Assembly (NCBI GenBank): GCA_963737425.1
Contig: CAVTSX010000004.1
Coordinates: 284,458-348,457, forward strand
DNA length: 64,000 nucleotides
Direction: 5' to 3'
Source: DASXRA01 sp963737425
GTDB taxonomy: Bacteria > Actinomycetota > Actinomycetes > Mycobacteriales > Jatrophihabitantaceae
The notes under the pieces were generated by a model, which was not told the origin of the DNA, ran no database searches, and saw only the letters and a list, made by a program, of their open reading frames with translations. Shown one piece after another: positions 24,818 through 33,484 of the stretch. Numbering within the stretch: the first letter of the stretch is position 1; the number at the start of each line of letters is the position of its first letter. The translations under genes were made by a program, and so were the position numbers.

Positions 24818-25773
24818 GGCGCACTCCTACCGATCGCGTCGTGGCACCATAGCGCGGGCGCTGCGCTGCGGAGGTCGTTGTGCGGGCAGTCTCACCATCC
24901 GCAGTGGGCGCGGAGCAGGCGCTCGAGCCGGGCGATGTCGCGCGCGACCACAGGAATGTCAGCACTTCAAGCGGATCGAATGATGTCGATGCTTGAATCC
25001 ATGGAGTTTGCTGAGTACTTGGGGCTAAGCAATAGCTCAGCAGCTGTCACCGGACACTCTCGGGTGGCCTCTAATTCCTCGTTTGGCCGCGATCCGGCCA
25101 AGATCTGCGGGACAAGCCATAGCGTCGGCGGGCTGCGCGTGAAACGACCGGGCCAGCACTGCGACCGGGCTCAACAGGGCGGCCGGTGCCTGCTACTGAT
25201 AAAGGAGACGGTCCGGGTCGGCGAGCAGCAGTACCGAGAGACCACGCTCGCCCTGTCGCTGTCGGATCGCACGGCTACGAAACGGTTCTGGCAGGCGCTT
25301 ACGGGCCATGTGCGCAACGGCGGACGGCTCGATGATCCCGTGGTCTCGCAGTGGTTCAGCGCCGAGCGCGGCCGAGTCGCCTCCGGTGACGACCCGCGGC
25401 AGGCAGCACCGCAGCCAACCGGATCGCTCACGCGATGAAACACCCTGCGACGACGTCCACGACCCCGGGCTCCTCGCTGGCCCTCCCGCGGGCCGCTGCC
25501 CGGCGTCGAACTCCGCGTGGCGCACCTACCTACCACGGATGCACCATGTTGATGGGCTGATCGGCGGGTCGTAGAACGAGAATGCCCTTGCGCGGCAGGG
25601 GCAATCTATCTCGTCTAAGGATCAATCCAGCCCGTCACGAAGAGCATCTCGCAGGGTGCGACTATCTCGTGCCGTGACGGTGCGGTCGGCGGTCTCCAGA
25701 CTCGCCATTGCCGTTTAACGTGTCCAGTGCCGGCCGGGCAAGTGCCGATGTGTTCGGGTGCCATCCGATGTCG
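24818..25773. other. Gene-poor region; one weak candidate frame
   Basis: A plus-strand frame from about 24999 to 25438 ends with ETTLALSLSDRTATKRFWQALTGHVRNGG, vaguely like a short DUF397-type protein, but no ribosome-binding site or good start is visible. Half-sites of the CTTG motif (ACTTCAAGCG, GATGCTTGAATC) occur near 24963-25000. The stretch 25440-25773 shows nothing recognisable. Confidence 0.35.
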
Positions 25774-26433
25774 TCAGGTGAGGATGCTCGAGGATTGATC
25801 CAGCTGCTCCCAACCGTGCTCGACCAACCTCAACGCCAACCGGCGCGGCGGAGTCACGCCGATCGCCTGCCGATGCACCAACATCATCGCGGGCTCGACC
25901 AACCGCGCCGCGTCCAACCCACCGGCATCAATCGGCTCAACCCCGACCGACTCCAACAACCCCGCCACCACGGCCCTATCCGCCCGCGACTCGCCACACA
26001 CCCAACTCGAGGGCCGCACCCGACCAAACAGTCCTGGGTCAGCCATCACATCAGCACACGGCAACAGCGCCGCCACCACCCGCGCCTCCGGCACCAACCG
26101 TGCCACCGTCTCCGCCGCCGAATCATCGAAGCCCACAACCAGCCCCCCACCATCCGGGCTGACCGCATTCACACAACTCCACACCAACGTGCCGTCCAAC
26201 GAACCGCACTCGGCCAACACACCCGCCACGGCACCAAACGGCACCGCCAACACCACGACATCGGCATCAAGCACCGCATCAGCACAGCCCGCCGCCCGCG
26301 CTCCCGGACACTTCTCGCCCGCCCGCAACGCCGCCGACTCTCCCCAGGCAAACACCACCTCGTGCCGAGCCCCAACCAGCCGCTGACCCAACACGCCACC
26401 CAACCGACCCGACCCCAAGATCAGCACCCTCAT
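25774..26433 (-). CDS. NAD(P)-binding, F420-dependent NADP reductase-like protein (copy B)
   Basis: A 219-residue protein from ATG 26433. It opens MRVLILGSGRLGGVLGQRLV and parallels the gene at 1417-2067 throughout: VVLAVPFGAVAGVLAECGSLDG, LVWSCVNAVSPDGG, GFDDSAAETVARLVPEARVVAALLP, TPPRRLALRLVEHGWEQLD. The two copies are some 24 kb apart with no shared flanking sequence, so this is an old duplication or dispersed family. The upstream frame to 26685 is not needed. Biochemical role unassigned. Confidence 0.78.
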   Translation of the reverse strand: MRVLILGSGRLGGVLGQRLVGARHEVVFAWGESAALRAGEKCPGARAAGCADAVLDADVVVLAVPFGAVAGVLAECGSLDGTLVWSCVNAVSPDGGGLVVGFDDSAAETVARLVPEARVVAALLPCADVMADPGLFGRVRPSSWVCGESRADRAVVAGLLESVGVEPIDAGGLDAARLVEPAMMLVHRQAIGVTPPRRLALRLVEHGWEQLDQSSSILT

Positions 26434-26515
26434 GCCGCACCCCGTCCGCAGCGTCGGCGCACAACCGTGCTCGCCGTTAACTCGACAACCGCAGTGCCCG
26501 GCCCCCGCTCTGCGC

Positions 26516-26653
26516 TCAATGCGAGCCAACCAGGCCGATGGCGACCACGATCGCGATGATTGCAAGGACGATGGCCCAGCCCTGCCAAGTCTGCGGCCGC
26601 AATCCAAAGCCGACGCGCGGCCCAAGCCAAGGACGTGAGGTGTTCCTATCCAT
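26516..26653 (-). CDS. Small single-pass membrane protein
   Basis: A 45-residue protein, ATG 26653 preceded by GGGAG with a 5-base spacer. An N-terminal hydrophilic part with PWLGPRVGFGLRPQTWQGW is followed by one hydrophobic segment (AIVLAIIAIVVAIGLVG). Short actinobacterial membrane proteins with a GxGxxPxTWQGW motif before a single helix are common and uncharacterised. A perfect TATAAT lies 31 bp upstream. Confidence 0.72.
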   Translation of the reverse strand: MDRNTSRPWLGPRVGFGLRPQTWQGWAIVLAIIAIVVAIGLVGSH

Positions 26654-26683
26654 CCTGTCTCCCAGTGAGAAGCGGTGAAATCC

Positions 26684-26702
26684 ATTATAGTTTGCGCGCA
26701 AA
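26684..26702 (-). promoter_or_regulatory. TATAAT box abutting a TTTGCGCGCAAA palindrome
   Basis: On the minus strand TTTGCGCGCAAA (12-bp palindrome, 26691-26702) is followed after one base by TATAAT (26684-26689), 31 bp upstream of the small membrane protein start. A perfect -10 is rare in this DNA. No matching -35 is seen, and the palindrome occupies the spacer region, as an operator would. Confidence 0.5.
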
Positions 26703-27650
26703 TAGGTTCTCCGAGTTGATGGCGCAGGCGCCGTGGGGCAGGGATTCCACGGCTTGAGTTCGTCGCGCAGGCCAGTGAGCGCCGCCACGCAAGCCCCCGG
26801 CGGTCCGTACCGAATCCGCCTGGACCTCCCCCAAACCGTCATAGCTCATCTGGTTGATGCCGTAGTCCTGACCGAGCAGGCGGCTCACCTGGGCCTGCAG
26901 CCTCCGGTTGGTGAAGCCGAGACCGGCGTTCAGGGTGAGCCAGAGGGCGCCGACCAGGGCCATGATCCGCGGGTCGCCGAAGCGTAGGGCTGGGGCTCTC
27001 CTGCCATCGGCAGTGTCCGATGGCAGCGAGACCCGCTCGAAGACTGGGCTCGCAAGGCACAACCGTGGTCGACTCGTTCAGTATCGAGCAGTCGGGCATT
27101 GGCGGCACGGGCTCTGGTCTTGCAGTTCGCTGAGGATGGGCAGGCGGCGCTGCCAGCCAGGTCTTCGGTGGGGTTGATAACCGTTTCGATGCGTAGCGCG
27201 CTGGTCGTCTTCGAGGTATTGCTTGATTGCCGGAGTGTTTGAAGTAGGCGTTCACGCTGACCTGGGTGTCGCGGGTGATCACGCTGGTCTTGCACGGCTG
27301 GTCGTGCTTGATCGGGCGGCCCCGGCCACCGGGGCGTTTGCCGGTGAAGATGAGTTCCACGCTGCCCGGGCGGCCCAGGTCGAGGTTATCGGCGACCAGC
27401 GCCTCGACGAACCCGCGGGCCCGCCGCGGTGCGTCGAACCGGATCGTGCGGGACTGGGTCGCTGGCCGTGGCGAAACCGTTGGACAGCGCGGTGAACTCG
27501 ATCCCCGCCTGGGTGGCCTGTCGTTTGGCCCACTCGTGCCGGTTGACCCAGACCTTGATCGGATAGGGGAAGTAGCAGCCGACCTTGGATGTTCTGCGCC
27601 GGCGGTCTGCAGTGGGCGGACCACAGGTCGACGTGCGCCGGGCGTGCGGC
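26690..27650 (-). pseudogene. Frameshifted remnant of a conserved ~500-residue actinobacterial protein
   Basis: Minus-strand pieces in successive frames give one ordered protein. GCYFPYPIKVWVN then HEWAKRQATQAGIEFTALSNG comes at about 27550, VELIFTGKRPGGRGRPIKHDQP and VITRDTQVSVNAYFKHSG at about 27300. ALRIETVINPTEDL, RARAANARLLDTERV and RRAPALRFGDPRIMALVGALWLTLNAGLGFTNRRLQAQVSRLLGQDYGINQMSY follow toward 26850. I recall this order from an uncharacterised, repeated actinobacterial protein often found among mobile DNA. Several frameshifts make it inactive. Confidence 0.6.
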
Positions 27651-27764
27651 GAGCACGTCGAGGTCGCGCTCGGCCAGCCACGCGCGCCGGGCGGCGTAGT
27701 CGCCGGCGTAGGCGCGTGCGCGTCGAGCGGTTGCGCGGGCGCGCTCGAGTGGGAAAGGGTTTGC

Positions 27765-27914
27765 CTGTTGCACCGCACGCAACTCACCGCAGCACGCGCC
27801 GCGCTGGACGCCGGCCAACCCGTCGACCAGGTCGCCGCCGCGTTCAGCGTCAGCCGCGCCAACATCTACCGCAACCTCGCCGAGCGCGACATCGAACACC
27901 CGGCGACTCACTGA
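27765..27914 (+). pseudogene. Resolvase/invertase-type C-terminal HTH fragment
   Basis: A plus-strand frame ends with RAALDAGQPVDQVAAAFSVSRANIYRNLAE. This fits the Hin/resolvase DNA-binding domain (A...L..G.....VA..F.VSR..IYR.L). No catalytic serine-recombinase domain precedes it. The remaining interval up to 28401 contains no recognisable gene. Confidence 0.5.
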
Positions 27915-28401
27915 ATCGGCCTACTTTGCGGATGGCGTCAGCTTCGAGTCCTGGCTCTGCTGTGAGTTCAGCGGGACTGAAGGTTCGTCGTCGGGATTCA
28001 CGGCTTTCCGGCCGCTGGATGGCACGATCGACGTGAGTTTCCCGGGGGAATTGCCGGCGGCCATCGGAGTCGGAGTCCGTCCGGCCGCAGCCATGCGCAA
28101 CTGCCTTGAGGCGTCCCAGCTTCATTGCGGAATGTGACCAAGAGGCTTGGGCGCGAGCACGCCAGAGCCGTCTGCTCGATGATCCTGGCGCTGCGAGCTC
28201 AGCGCAGATGAACCTGCTACGCCGGAGGTTGTTGCAGCCAGGACGACAGTCCGTCCGCACGCGGCTCGATCTGCTCCATCCTCAAACTGCACAGCCATCG
28301 GCAGAGCTGAGCGCGCACGATCACGCATCATGGGCGAGTCGCCCAAGCCGCCGACCGGGAGCTACGCGACAAGCTCGATCATGCCGAAGCCGGCCGGATC
28401 G

Positions 28402-29409
28402 TCACCCGCCGTTCGCTGGACGGTAGGCCGGTGCCGGGTGCGCGGGTGTCACCCCGGTCCGGGACAGGCCGGCGTCGGATGATGGCAGGGTGTCGACCGC
28501 GTCCAGGAATTCGCGGCCCATGATCGCTCGGGCCTGCACTGCGGGGTGGGTCGCGCCGAAGTTGCCAGCATCGGACTGGCCATGCGCAAACATTGAGTAG
28601 ATCAGTACCGGATGACCGGCAGTGTCGAAGATGACACCGGCCTCGTTACGGCCGTCGTTGAACCACCCGGCCTTCGTCGCTATGCGCAGCCGCTCGTCCG
28701 CGGACATTGTGCGGCGGATGCCGTCGGTGAACGCGATCGGCGAACGTAGCAGCGTGAGCAGGTGCCGCGAGCTCGGCGCTGACAGCAACGTGCCGTGCAC
28801 CAACGCCGAGAGCAGGTCGTGTGTCTCACGCGGGGTCGTCTGGCCGAGGAAGAACCGGTTCGGGTTGGCCACCGGTTGCACCTGCGTGTTCGGGAAGCCT
28901 TTGGCGACCATGGTGTCGTTGATCTCCTTGGCCGGCACGACGAGTCCGCACAATCGGGCGGCCGTGTCGTCGGAGATCGTGAGTAGCGCGGCGAGCACGT
29001 GGCCGATGGTCACCGAACTGGGGTAGACGCCGTCGAGCTGGAAGATGCCATCGCCGTCAGCGCTGATGATGTCGGCGGTGACATCGACATGCGTGTCCAA
29101 CGTGAGCCGGCCGCGGTCGATCTTGTCCATGACCGCCGTGGCAACAGCGAGCTTGTTGACGCTGTACGCCTCGACGAGGTCATCCGGATAGTCCTGCACC
29201 GGCTTGCCCGCGACGCTGATGAAGGCGTTCCAGATTCCGCCTGTCCGCAGCGACTGGTTGACGTACGCGCGGCGCACACGAGCCAGCGCAGCGTCCAAGT
29301 CGAGAGCACCGGCGGGACCACCACCAATTCCACTCGCTGTTATCGCGGTCGCGGCGGCGGCCGTACCGCCCAGGGCGAGCAGAGTCCTTCGGCTGACGTG
29401 AACGGTCAT
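28402..29409 (-). CDS. Tat-exported class A beta-lactamase-like serine hydrolase
   Basis: A 335-residue protein from ATG 29409 (AGAGGG five bases upstream). A twin-Arg signal, VSRRTLLALGGTAAAATAITASGIG, precedes the domain. Active-site elements are present but altered: SVNK (SxxK) in AYSVNKLAVATAVMDK, SDD in TISDDTAARL where class A has SDN, and KAG in IATKAGWFNDGR where class A has KTG. No clear Glu166 omega loop stands out. It may be a low-activity beta-lactamase or a related peptidase; resistance should not be assumed. Confidence 0.8.
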   Translation of the reverse strand: MTVHVSRRTLLALGGTAAAATAITASGIGGGPAGALDLDAALARVRRAYVNQSLRTGGIWNAFISVAGKPVQDYPDDLVEAYSVNKLAVATAVMDKIDRGRLTLDTHVDVTADIISADGDGIFQLDGVYPSSVTIGHVLAALLTISDDTAARLCGLVVPAKEINDTMVAKGFPNTQVQPVANPNRFFLGQTTPRETHDLLSALVHGTLLSAPSSRHLLTLLRSPIAFTDGIRRTMSADERLRIATKAGWFNDGRNEAGVIFDTAGHPVLIYSMFAHGQSDAGNFGATHPAVQARAIMGREFLDAVDTLPSSDAGLSRTGVTPAHPAPAYRPANGG

Positions 29410-29849
29410 CTTTCCCTCTCGGTGAGTGTCGATCTTGCCGCACGAATATGGCAAAAGCCGGACTGAATGCGACGACCTGTGCAGGTGCAGAGGAGCAGTT
29501 CGGCGCGACAGCAGTCACATCTAGCCGAGTTCATCCAAGTCGACCTGCCCGTGCCCTACCGCGTCGAATCTGCCCTGCGCGCGGGGCGAAAGTCCGAGCG
29601 GGGAGCCTGAGACGTAGCGAACGTCAGAGTCGCCTGCGCAGTCGACTCGCAGGCTTACGCCAGCGTGTCGATCAACAATAGCTCGAATCCAATCATTGGG
29701 GTCAATTCAGATGGGAGTCTATAGCGCATCACGCTCGCCGGACACCCCCACGGCGACCCGACCGCACGGTCCCGCTGGCCTGGCTGGACTACCGCGACAC
29801 CACCTCGCCGCACACCGCCAGCTCGCTGGGCACCGAACCAGTCGCGCGG
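29410..29849. other. Intergenic region, no gene recognised
   Basis: The interval between the beta-lactamase-like start and the IS256 fragment shows no supported frame. A short inverted repeat, GCCTGCG...CGCAGGC (about 29630-29655), is the only feature noted. Confidence 0.4.
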
Positions 29850-30248
29850 CTGACCGGTGAGGGCGTCAAGTACTGGCTGCGGGTGCTGGCCGAGATCAAA
29901 AACCGCGGCGTCGCCGACGCGTGCATGGTGGTCTGCGACGGGCTCAAGGGCCTGCCCCAAGCGATCGGTGAGGTCTGGCCCCAGGCGATGACCCAGACGT
30001 GCGTTGTGCACCTGCTGCGCAACTCGTTTTTTGCTACGCGTCAAGCGGGACTGGTCGGCGATCGCCAAGGACCTCAAGCCGGTCTGCACCGCCCCGTCGA
30101 AGCAGGCCGCGCTCGAGGCGTTTCTGGCCTTCGCCGAGAAGTGGGAGAAGCGCTACCCGGCGATCATCAAGCTCTGGGAGAACGCCTGGGCGGAATTCGT
30201 GCCGTTCATACGCTTCGACAAGGAGATAAGGACCGCGGTCTGCACGAC
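29850..30248 (+). pseudogene. IS256-family transposase, left fragment
   Basis: A plus-strand mutator-type transposase: GEGVKYWLRVLAEIKNRGVADACMVVCDGLKGLPQAIGEVWPQAMTQTCVVHLLRNSF. A frameshift at about 30030 follows, then DWSAIAKDLKPVCTAPSKQAALEAFLAFAEKWEKRYPAIIKLWENAWAEFVPFIRFDKEIRTAVCT. It breaks at TGCACGAC (30241-30248), exactly before the conserved TNAIES motif, which resumes at 32037. The N-terminal third is absent. Confidence 0.85.
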
Positions 30249-30341
30249 GGATGAAATTGTCAACAGCGGCGCCGCCGCTCACGGTCGTTCTGCGCCATCG
30301 TTTCGGCCCGCCGCAGCTGCTTGAGACCGGCGGCGCGCAGT

Positions 30342-30387
30342 CGCGGTCAAGGTGGAGCGCCCGGCTGGACGAACGACCTTGACCGCG
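30342..30387. ncRNA. Strong hairpin in the IS110 non-coding end (candidate structured RNA)
   Basis: CGCGGTCAAGGT and ACCTTGACCGCG form a perfect 12-bp stem with a 22-base loop. Some IS110-family elements encode a bridge RNA in a non-coding end that guides the recombinase. Whether this hairpin is part of one is inference only. Confidence 0.3.
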
Positions 30388-30573
30388 GCGAGGACCGCGG
30401 TAACGTCGGGCTGCGGTGGGCGCGGTCGACCGCCGAGCGAAGAGCAGAACACAGGGACTTGAAGTGCTGCCGCGCTGCTAAGCCTCACGGCTTGAGAGTC
30501 GCGTCCCCTTTTGCTGGCGGCTGCGCCCTCCGCCACCCTGACTAGCCACTATGGCTGGGCGCGGTCCTGATCG

Positions 30574-31786
30574 TCACGCCGGTGTTGGCCGCTTCGGTTG
30601 CCAGTGGGCGACGAGAACTTCGTAGGCGTGCTCGGCCTGCTCGACTGCGAGCTTCTCCTCGTTGCGGCGTTGCTTGTCGTTATAGGCCGCACCGGGCAGG
30701 CGGAAGTTCCCGCGGCGTGACGGTGCACCGGCGGCGAGTTCGAGTTTGCGGCGCTTGTGGGTGACCAGGCCGGGTCGGGTGAAGGCATAGTCCTGGTCTT
30801 TGGTGACCAGGTGCCATGCGAGCACGGTCATCTTGCGGGCGGTGGCGACGACGGCCTTCTGGAATCCGCGTCGAGCCTTGACACGCTGGTAGAAGGCACG
30901 CAGCGGCCCGGGCGCCCGCGAAGCTGACCACGCAGCTTCGACCAGTACGCCGCGCACGTGCGCGCGGCCGGCCTTGCTGATCCGGCCATGCACTGGCGCG
31001 GAGTTGCCCGACTGGCGCACCCGCGGGTTGAGCCCGACATAGGCGACCAGCTTGTTCGGATCGTCGAAGCGGGTGAAGTCACCGACCGCAGCCACGATCG
31101 AGATCCCGGCGATCGCGTCGACGCCGGGGATCGTCATCAACCGCGCCACTGCTGGATCGGCGAGTGCTTCAACGGCCAACTCCTTGTCGACGATGGCAAG
31201 CTCGTGGCCGTGGAAGTCGAGCTGGCGCAGCAGCGCGGCCACCGTCGCGCGCTCGTCGACGGGAAGCTCTTGCTTGGAAAGCCAGTGCCGCCCAGTCTTG
31301 CCGAACAGGTCCGACACCGGCGGGGTCGCGGCGAGGTTGCGGGCCAGGATCGCGTGCACCTGGTTCTTGATCCTGGTGCGTTGCCGGACCAGGTGAGCGC
31401 GTCGGGTCACCTGCCGGCGCAGCGCCCGGGTGCGTTCATCGGGCAGTCAGACCGGTGGCAGGAAGTCCGCGGCCAGCAGCTGCGCGAGGATGCGTGCATC
31501 GACCTTGTCCGTCTTGACCTTCGCCTCGGCGATGGCCCGGGTCTTCGATGGGTTCGACACCACCACCCGCCCCACCAGTGGCGTCAGCAGGTTCGCGATC
31601 GCGTCACTGTTCCCGGTCGCTTCCAGCGCCACCTGATCGTCGCCGCGCAGACCGTCGGCCCACGCCCTGAGCGCCTCCGGCGTGACACCGATCCGGCCTT
31701 CGTCCCGGACCAGACCATCCTCGAGCACCGCGAGCTGCGCGAACCCCGGTGCACGTCCATGCCGATATAGCGGACCATCCCGTGCT
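30574..31786 (-). pseudogene. IS110-family DEDD transposase with a frameshift and an in-frame TGA
   Basis: Read from 31786 the protein starts MVRYIGMDVHRG. One base is missing near 31752 (CGGGGTTC where CGGGAGTTC is expected); the next frame gives FAQLAVLEDGLVRDEGRIGVTPEAL and TDKVDARILAQLLAADFLPPV. At 31447 a TGA stands where relatives have TGG, and the same frame continues LPDERTRALRRQ then RRAHLVRQRTRIKNQVHAIL through LMTIPGVDAIAGISIVAAVGD to 30574. Only these two lesions were seen in about 400 codons, so inactivation is recent. Confidence 0.85.
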
Positions 31787-32036
31787 CCCCTCGTCGATCG
31801 ACGGATGGGGAACCGCTGGGACGGAACGACACCTACGGATACGCGCTCGCAGCGCAGCCGGACAAGTCGCAGGGGCGGCCAACTACTAACACGGGCTCGC
31901 AGCCCAGCGTGCAAGATCGGCCTGCCCATACGTGTTCCCCGAAGGCCCCTGTTCCGGACGGTCGCACCGTATGCCCAACGCCAGACGCCGAGCCAGCAGA
32001 ACAACACGCGGGCCTCCGCGTCATTTCATACCGGGT

Positions 32037-32250
32037 ACCAACGCGATTGAGTCGATCAACGCCCGCATCCGGCGCGCCGTCAACGCCCGCGGCCACTTCC
32101 GCACCGAACAGCCCTCAAATGCGTTTACCTCGCCCTGATGAGCCTCGACCCAAAGCCGCCGGCCAGAAACGCTGGTCCAACCGCTGGAAGGCCGCGTTGA
32201 ACGCCTTCGAGATCACCTTCGACGGCCGGATATCCGCCGGTCGCCAGTAA
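32037..32250 (+). pseudogene. IS256-family transposase, right fragment
   Basis: It continues the gene broken at 30248: TNAIESINARIRRAVNARGHFRTEQ, then after a frameshift LMSLDPKAAGQKRWSNRWKAALNAFEITFDGRISAGRQ to a stop at 32250. The reading across the two junctions restores ...CT-TNAIES..., fixing the insertion point of the IS110 element. Confidence 0.85.
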
Positions 32251-32328
32251 CCCCCAAAGATCAGTTACACCAAGGTCTTGGCAGACCCTGCTGGCGCATC
32301 CGGCGGCAGACCATGTGGAGCGGCTGGC

Positions 32329-33171
32329 TCACTCTACGAGCGGCGGTTGCCGGCGTTCGGCCGATGATGTCAACCAGTCCTGAATCAGCGCGAGGAAATC
32401 GTCCGGGCGTTCCATCGCCGGTAGGTGCGCGGTGTCTGGCCAGTCGACGCGTCGTGCTCCGGGGATCCCGTCGGCTACGCGTCGTGCCGCGTCGTGGATC
32501 GCGTCGAGATCGAGCGCACCGAGCAGCACCAGGGTGGGCACCCGGACATCAGCAAGTCGGTCGAGCGTGGGTGGGTCAAGTTCGCTCTCCTCGACATCGT
32601 CCCAATCAGCCGTCACCTCGAACGCCCGCCGTTGCATCTGTCGGACGAGGTCGCGCACCGCCGGATCGACGAGGCCCGCGGGTCGCTGCGGACCGTCGAC
32701 CCACCAGGCGAGGTTCGCCTCCACGGCGCCGTCCAGGTCATCACCAGCAAGAGCGGACCTCTCCGCTTCGATGAACGCACTCAGATGCGGTGTGACCTCA
32801 GCGATGAGCGATCCACCAGGGGCGCTGAGCAGCACGGAGGACACGCGGTCGGGCCGGGTCAGCGCGACCTCGACGGCCACGCCGGCACCGAACGAGGCGC
32901 CAACCAGATGGGTGCGGTCGATGCCGAGTTCGGTCAACGTGTCGAGCACGTCATCGACGGGGGAGAGGTCACCGCGTGGACGCGCCGTGGACTCGCCGAA
33001 TCCACGAAGATCCAGCCGGACGACATCGCGCTGGGCAGTGAGGGCCGGCCAGACGGGTTCCCACATGCGGCGATCGGCGACGCCGGCATGGATCAGGACG
33101 ACGGGCAGGTCGCCGCGGGGGCCCGCTCGGTCGTAGGCGATGCCGGACGGCGTGTGGGAGGCAGCGGTCAA
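32329..33171 (-). CDS. Alpha/beta hydrolase
   Basis: A 280-residue protein. The best start is TTG 33171 with GAGGAG five bases upstream; the frame is open to 33273 without a better site. Oxyanion strand PVVLIHAGVADRRMWEPV, nucleophile elbow VGASFGAG, acid region TLVLLGALDLDAIHD and catalytic His in DTAHLPAMERPDDFL. The order and the second TM-free cap region are those of the general hydrolase family used for ester or lactone cleavage. Substrate unknown. Divergent from the beta-helix protein. Confidence 0.85.
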   Translation of the reverse strand: MTAASHTPSGIAYDRAGPRGDLPVVLIHAGVADRRMWEPVWPALTAQRDVVRLDLRGFGESTARPRGDLSPVDDVLDTLTELGIDRTHLVGASFGAGVAVEVALTRPDRVSSVLLSAPGGSLIAEVTPHLSAFIEAERSALAGDDLDGAVEANLAWWVDGPQRPAGLVDPAVRDLVRQMQRRAFEVTADWDDVEESELDPPTLDRLADVRVPTLVLLGALDLDAIHDAARRVADGIPGARRVDWPDTAHLPAMERPDDFLALIQDWLTSSAERRQPPLVE

Positions 33172-33484
33172 CAGGACTCCTCGCGGTTGTGGAATGTCGG
33201 CCCAAGAGGACCACCCGGCGCTCGCCCGGAACAACCGATTTCCCGGCGAGTTTGCCCGAACGGGCCGCTTCATGTTCGGTGACGGCGTAGCACGCGTCTG
33301 TTTCGACGAGACAGAGCATGCCGGACGGCTCGGCGCTCAAGGTCGCCGCCGAGTTCGACCTTCGCGAAGCGATCAATCCTGGCGTATTGACATGCCTCAA
33401 CGGACCGGTCAGCATGTTGGAGAAGCATCGGGAAAACGTTTGCCCGATCGCTCGCTCATCGGCTTGATGATCAGAGGGTGCGTC
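33172..33484. other. Divergent intergenic region
   Basis: About 310 bp between the TTG start of the hydrolase and the GTG start of the beta-helix protein. It should carry both promoters; no clear operator or conserved box was identified. Confidence 0.4.

Larger units (their letters stand above)
30249..32036 (-). mobile_element. IS110/IS1111-family element inserted into the IS256 transposase
   Basis: About 1.79 kb bounded by the two halves of the IS256 gene. It contains a DEDD-type recombinase gene on the minus strand, a 3' non-coding end of about 325 bp (30249-30573) and a 5' non-coding end of about 240 bp. No target duplication beyond two bases is apparent, as usual for this family. The 3' end holds a perfect 12-bp stem hairpin (30342-30387). 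Confidence 0.75.

Noticed and set aside
23642..25438. 598-residue plus-strand open frame
   Set aside because: It is the antisense shadow of the two-domain dehydrogenase, rich in Arg/His and without motifs; only its last part beyond 24999 lies outside that gene.
28402..29409. Acquired antibiotic-resistance gene
   Set aside because: Codon use and Tat signal look native, active-site motifs deviate, and the nearby IS elements do not flank it as a composite transposon.
31447..31449. Selenocysteine or programmed read-through at the TGA in the IS110 gene
   Set aside because: Relatives have Trp there and a separate frameshift upstream also inactivates the gene, so a simple nonsense mutation is enough.
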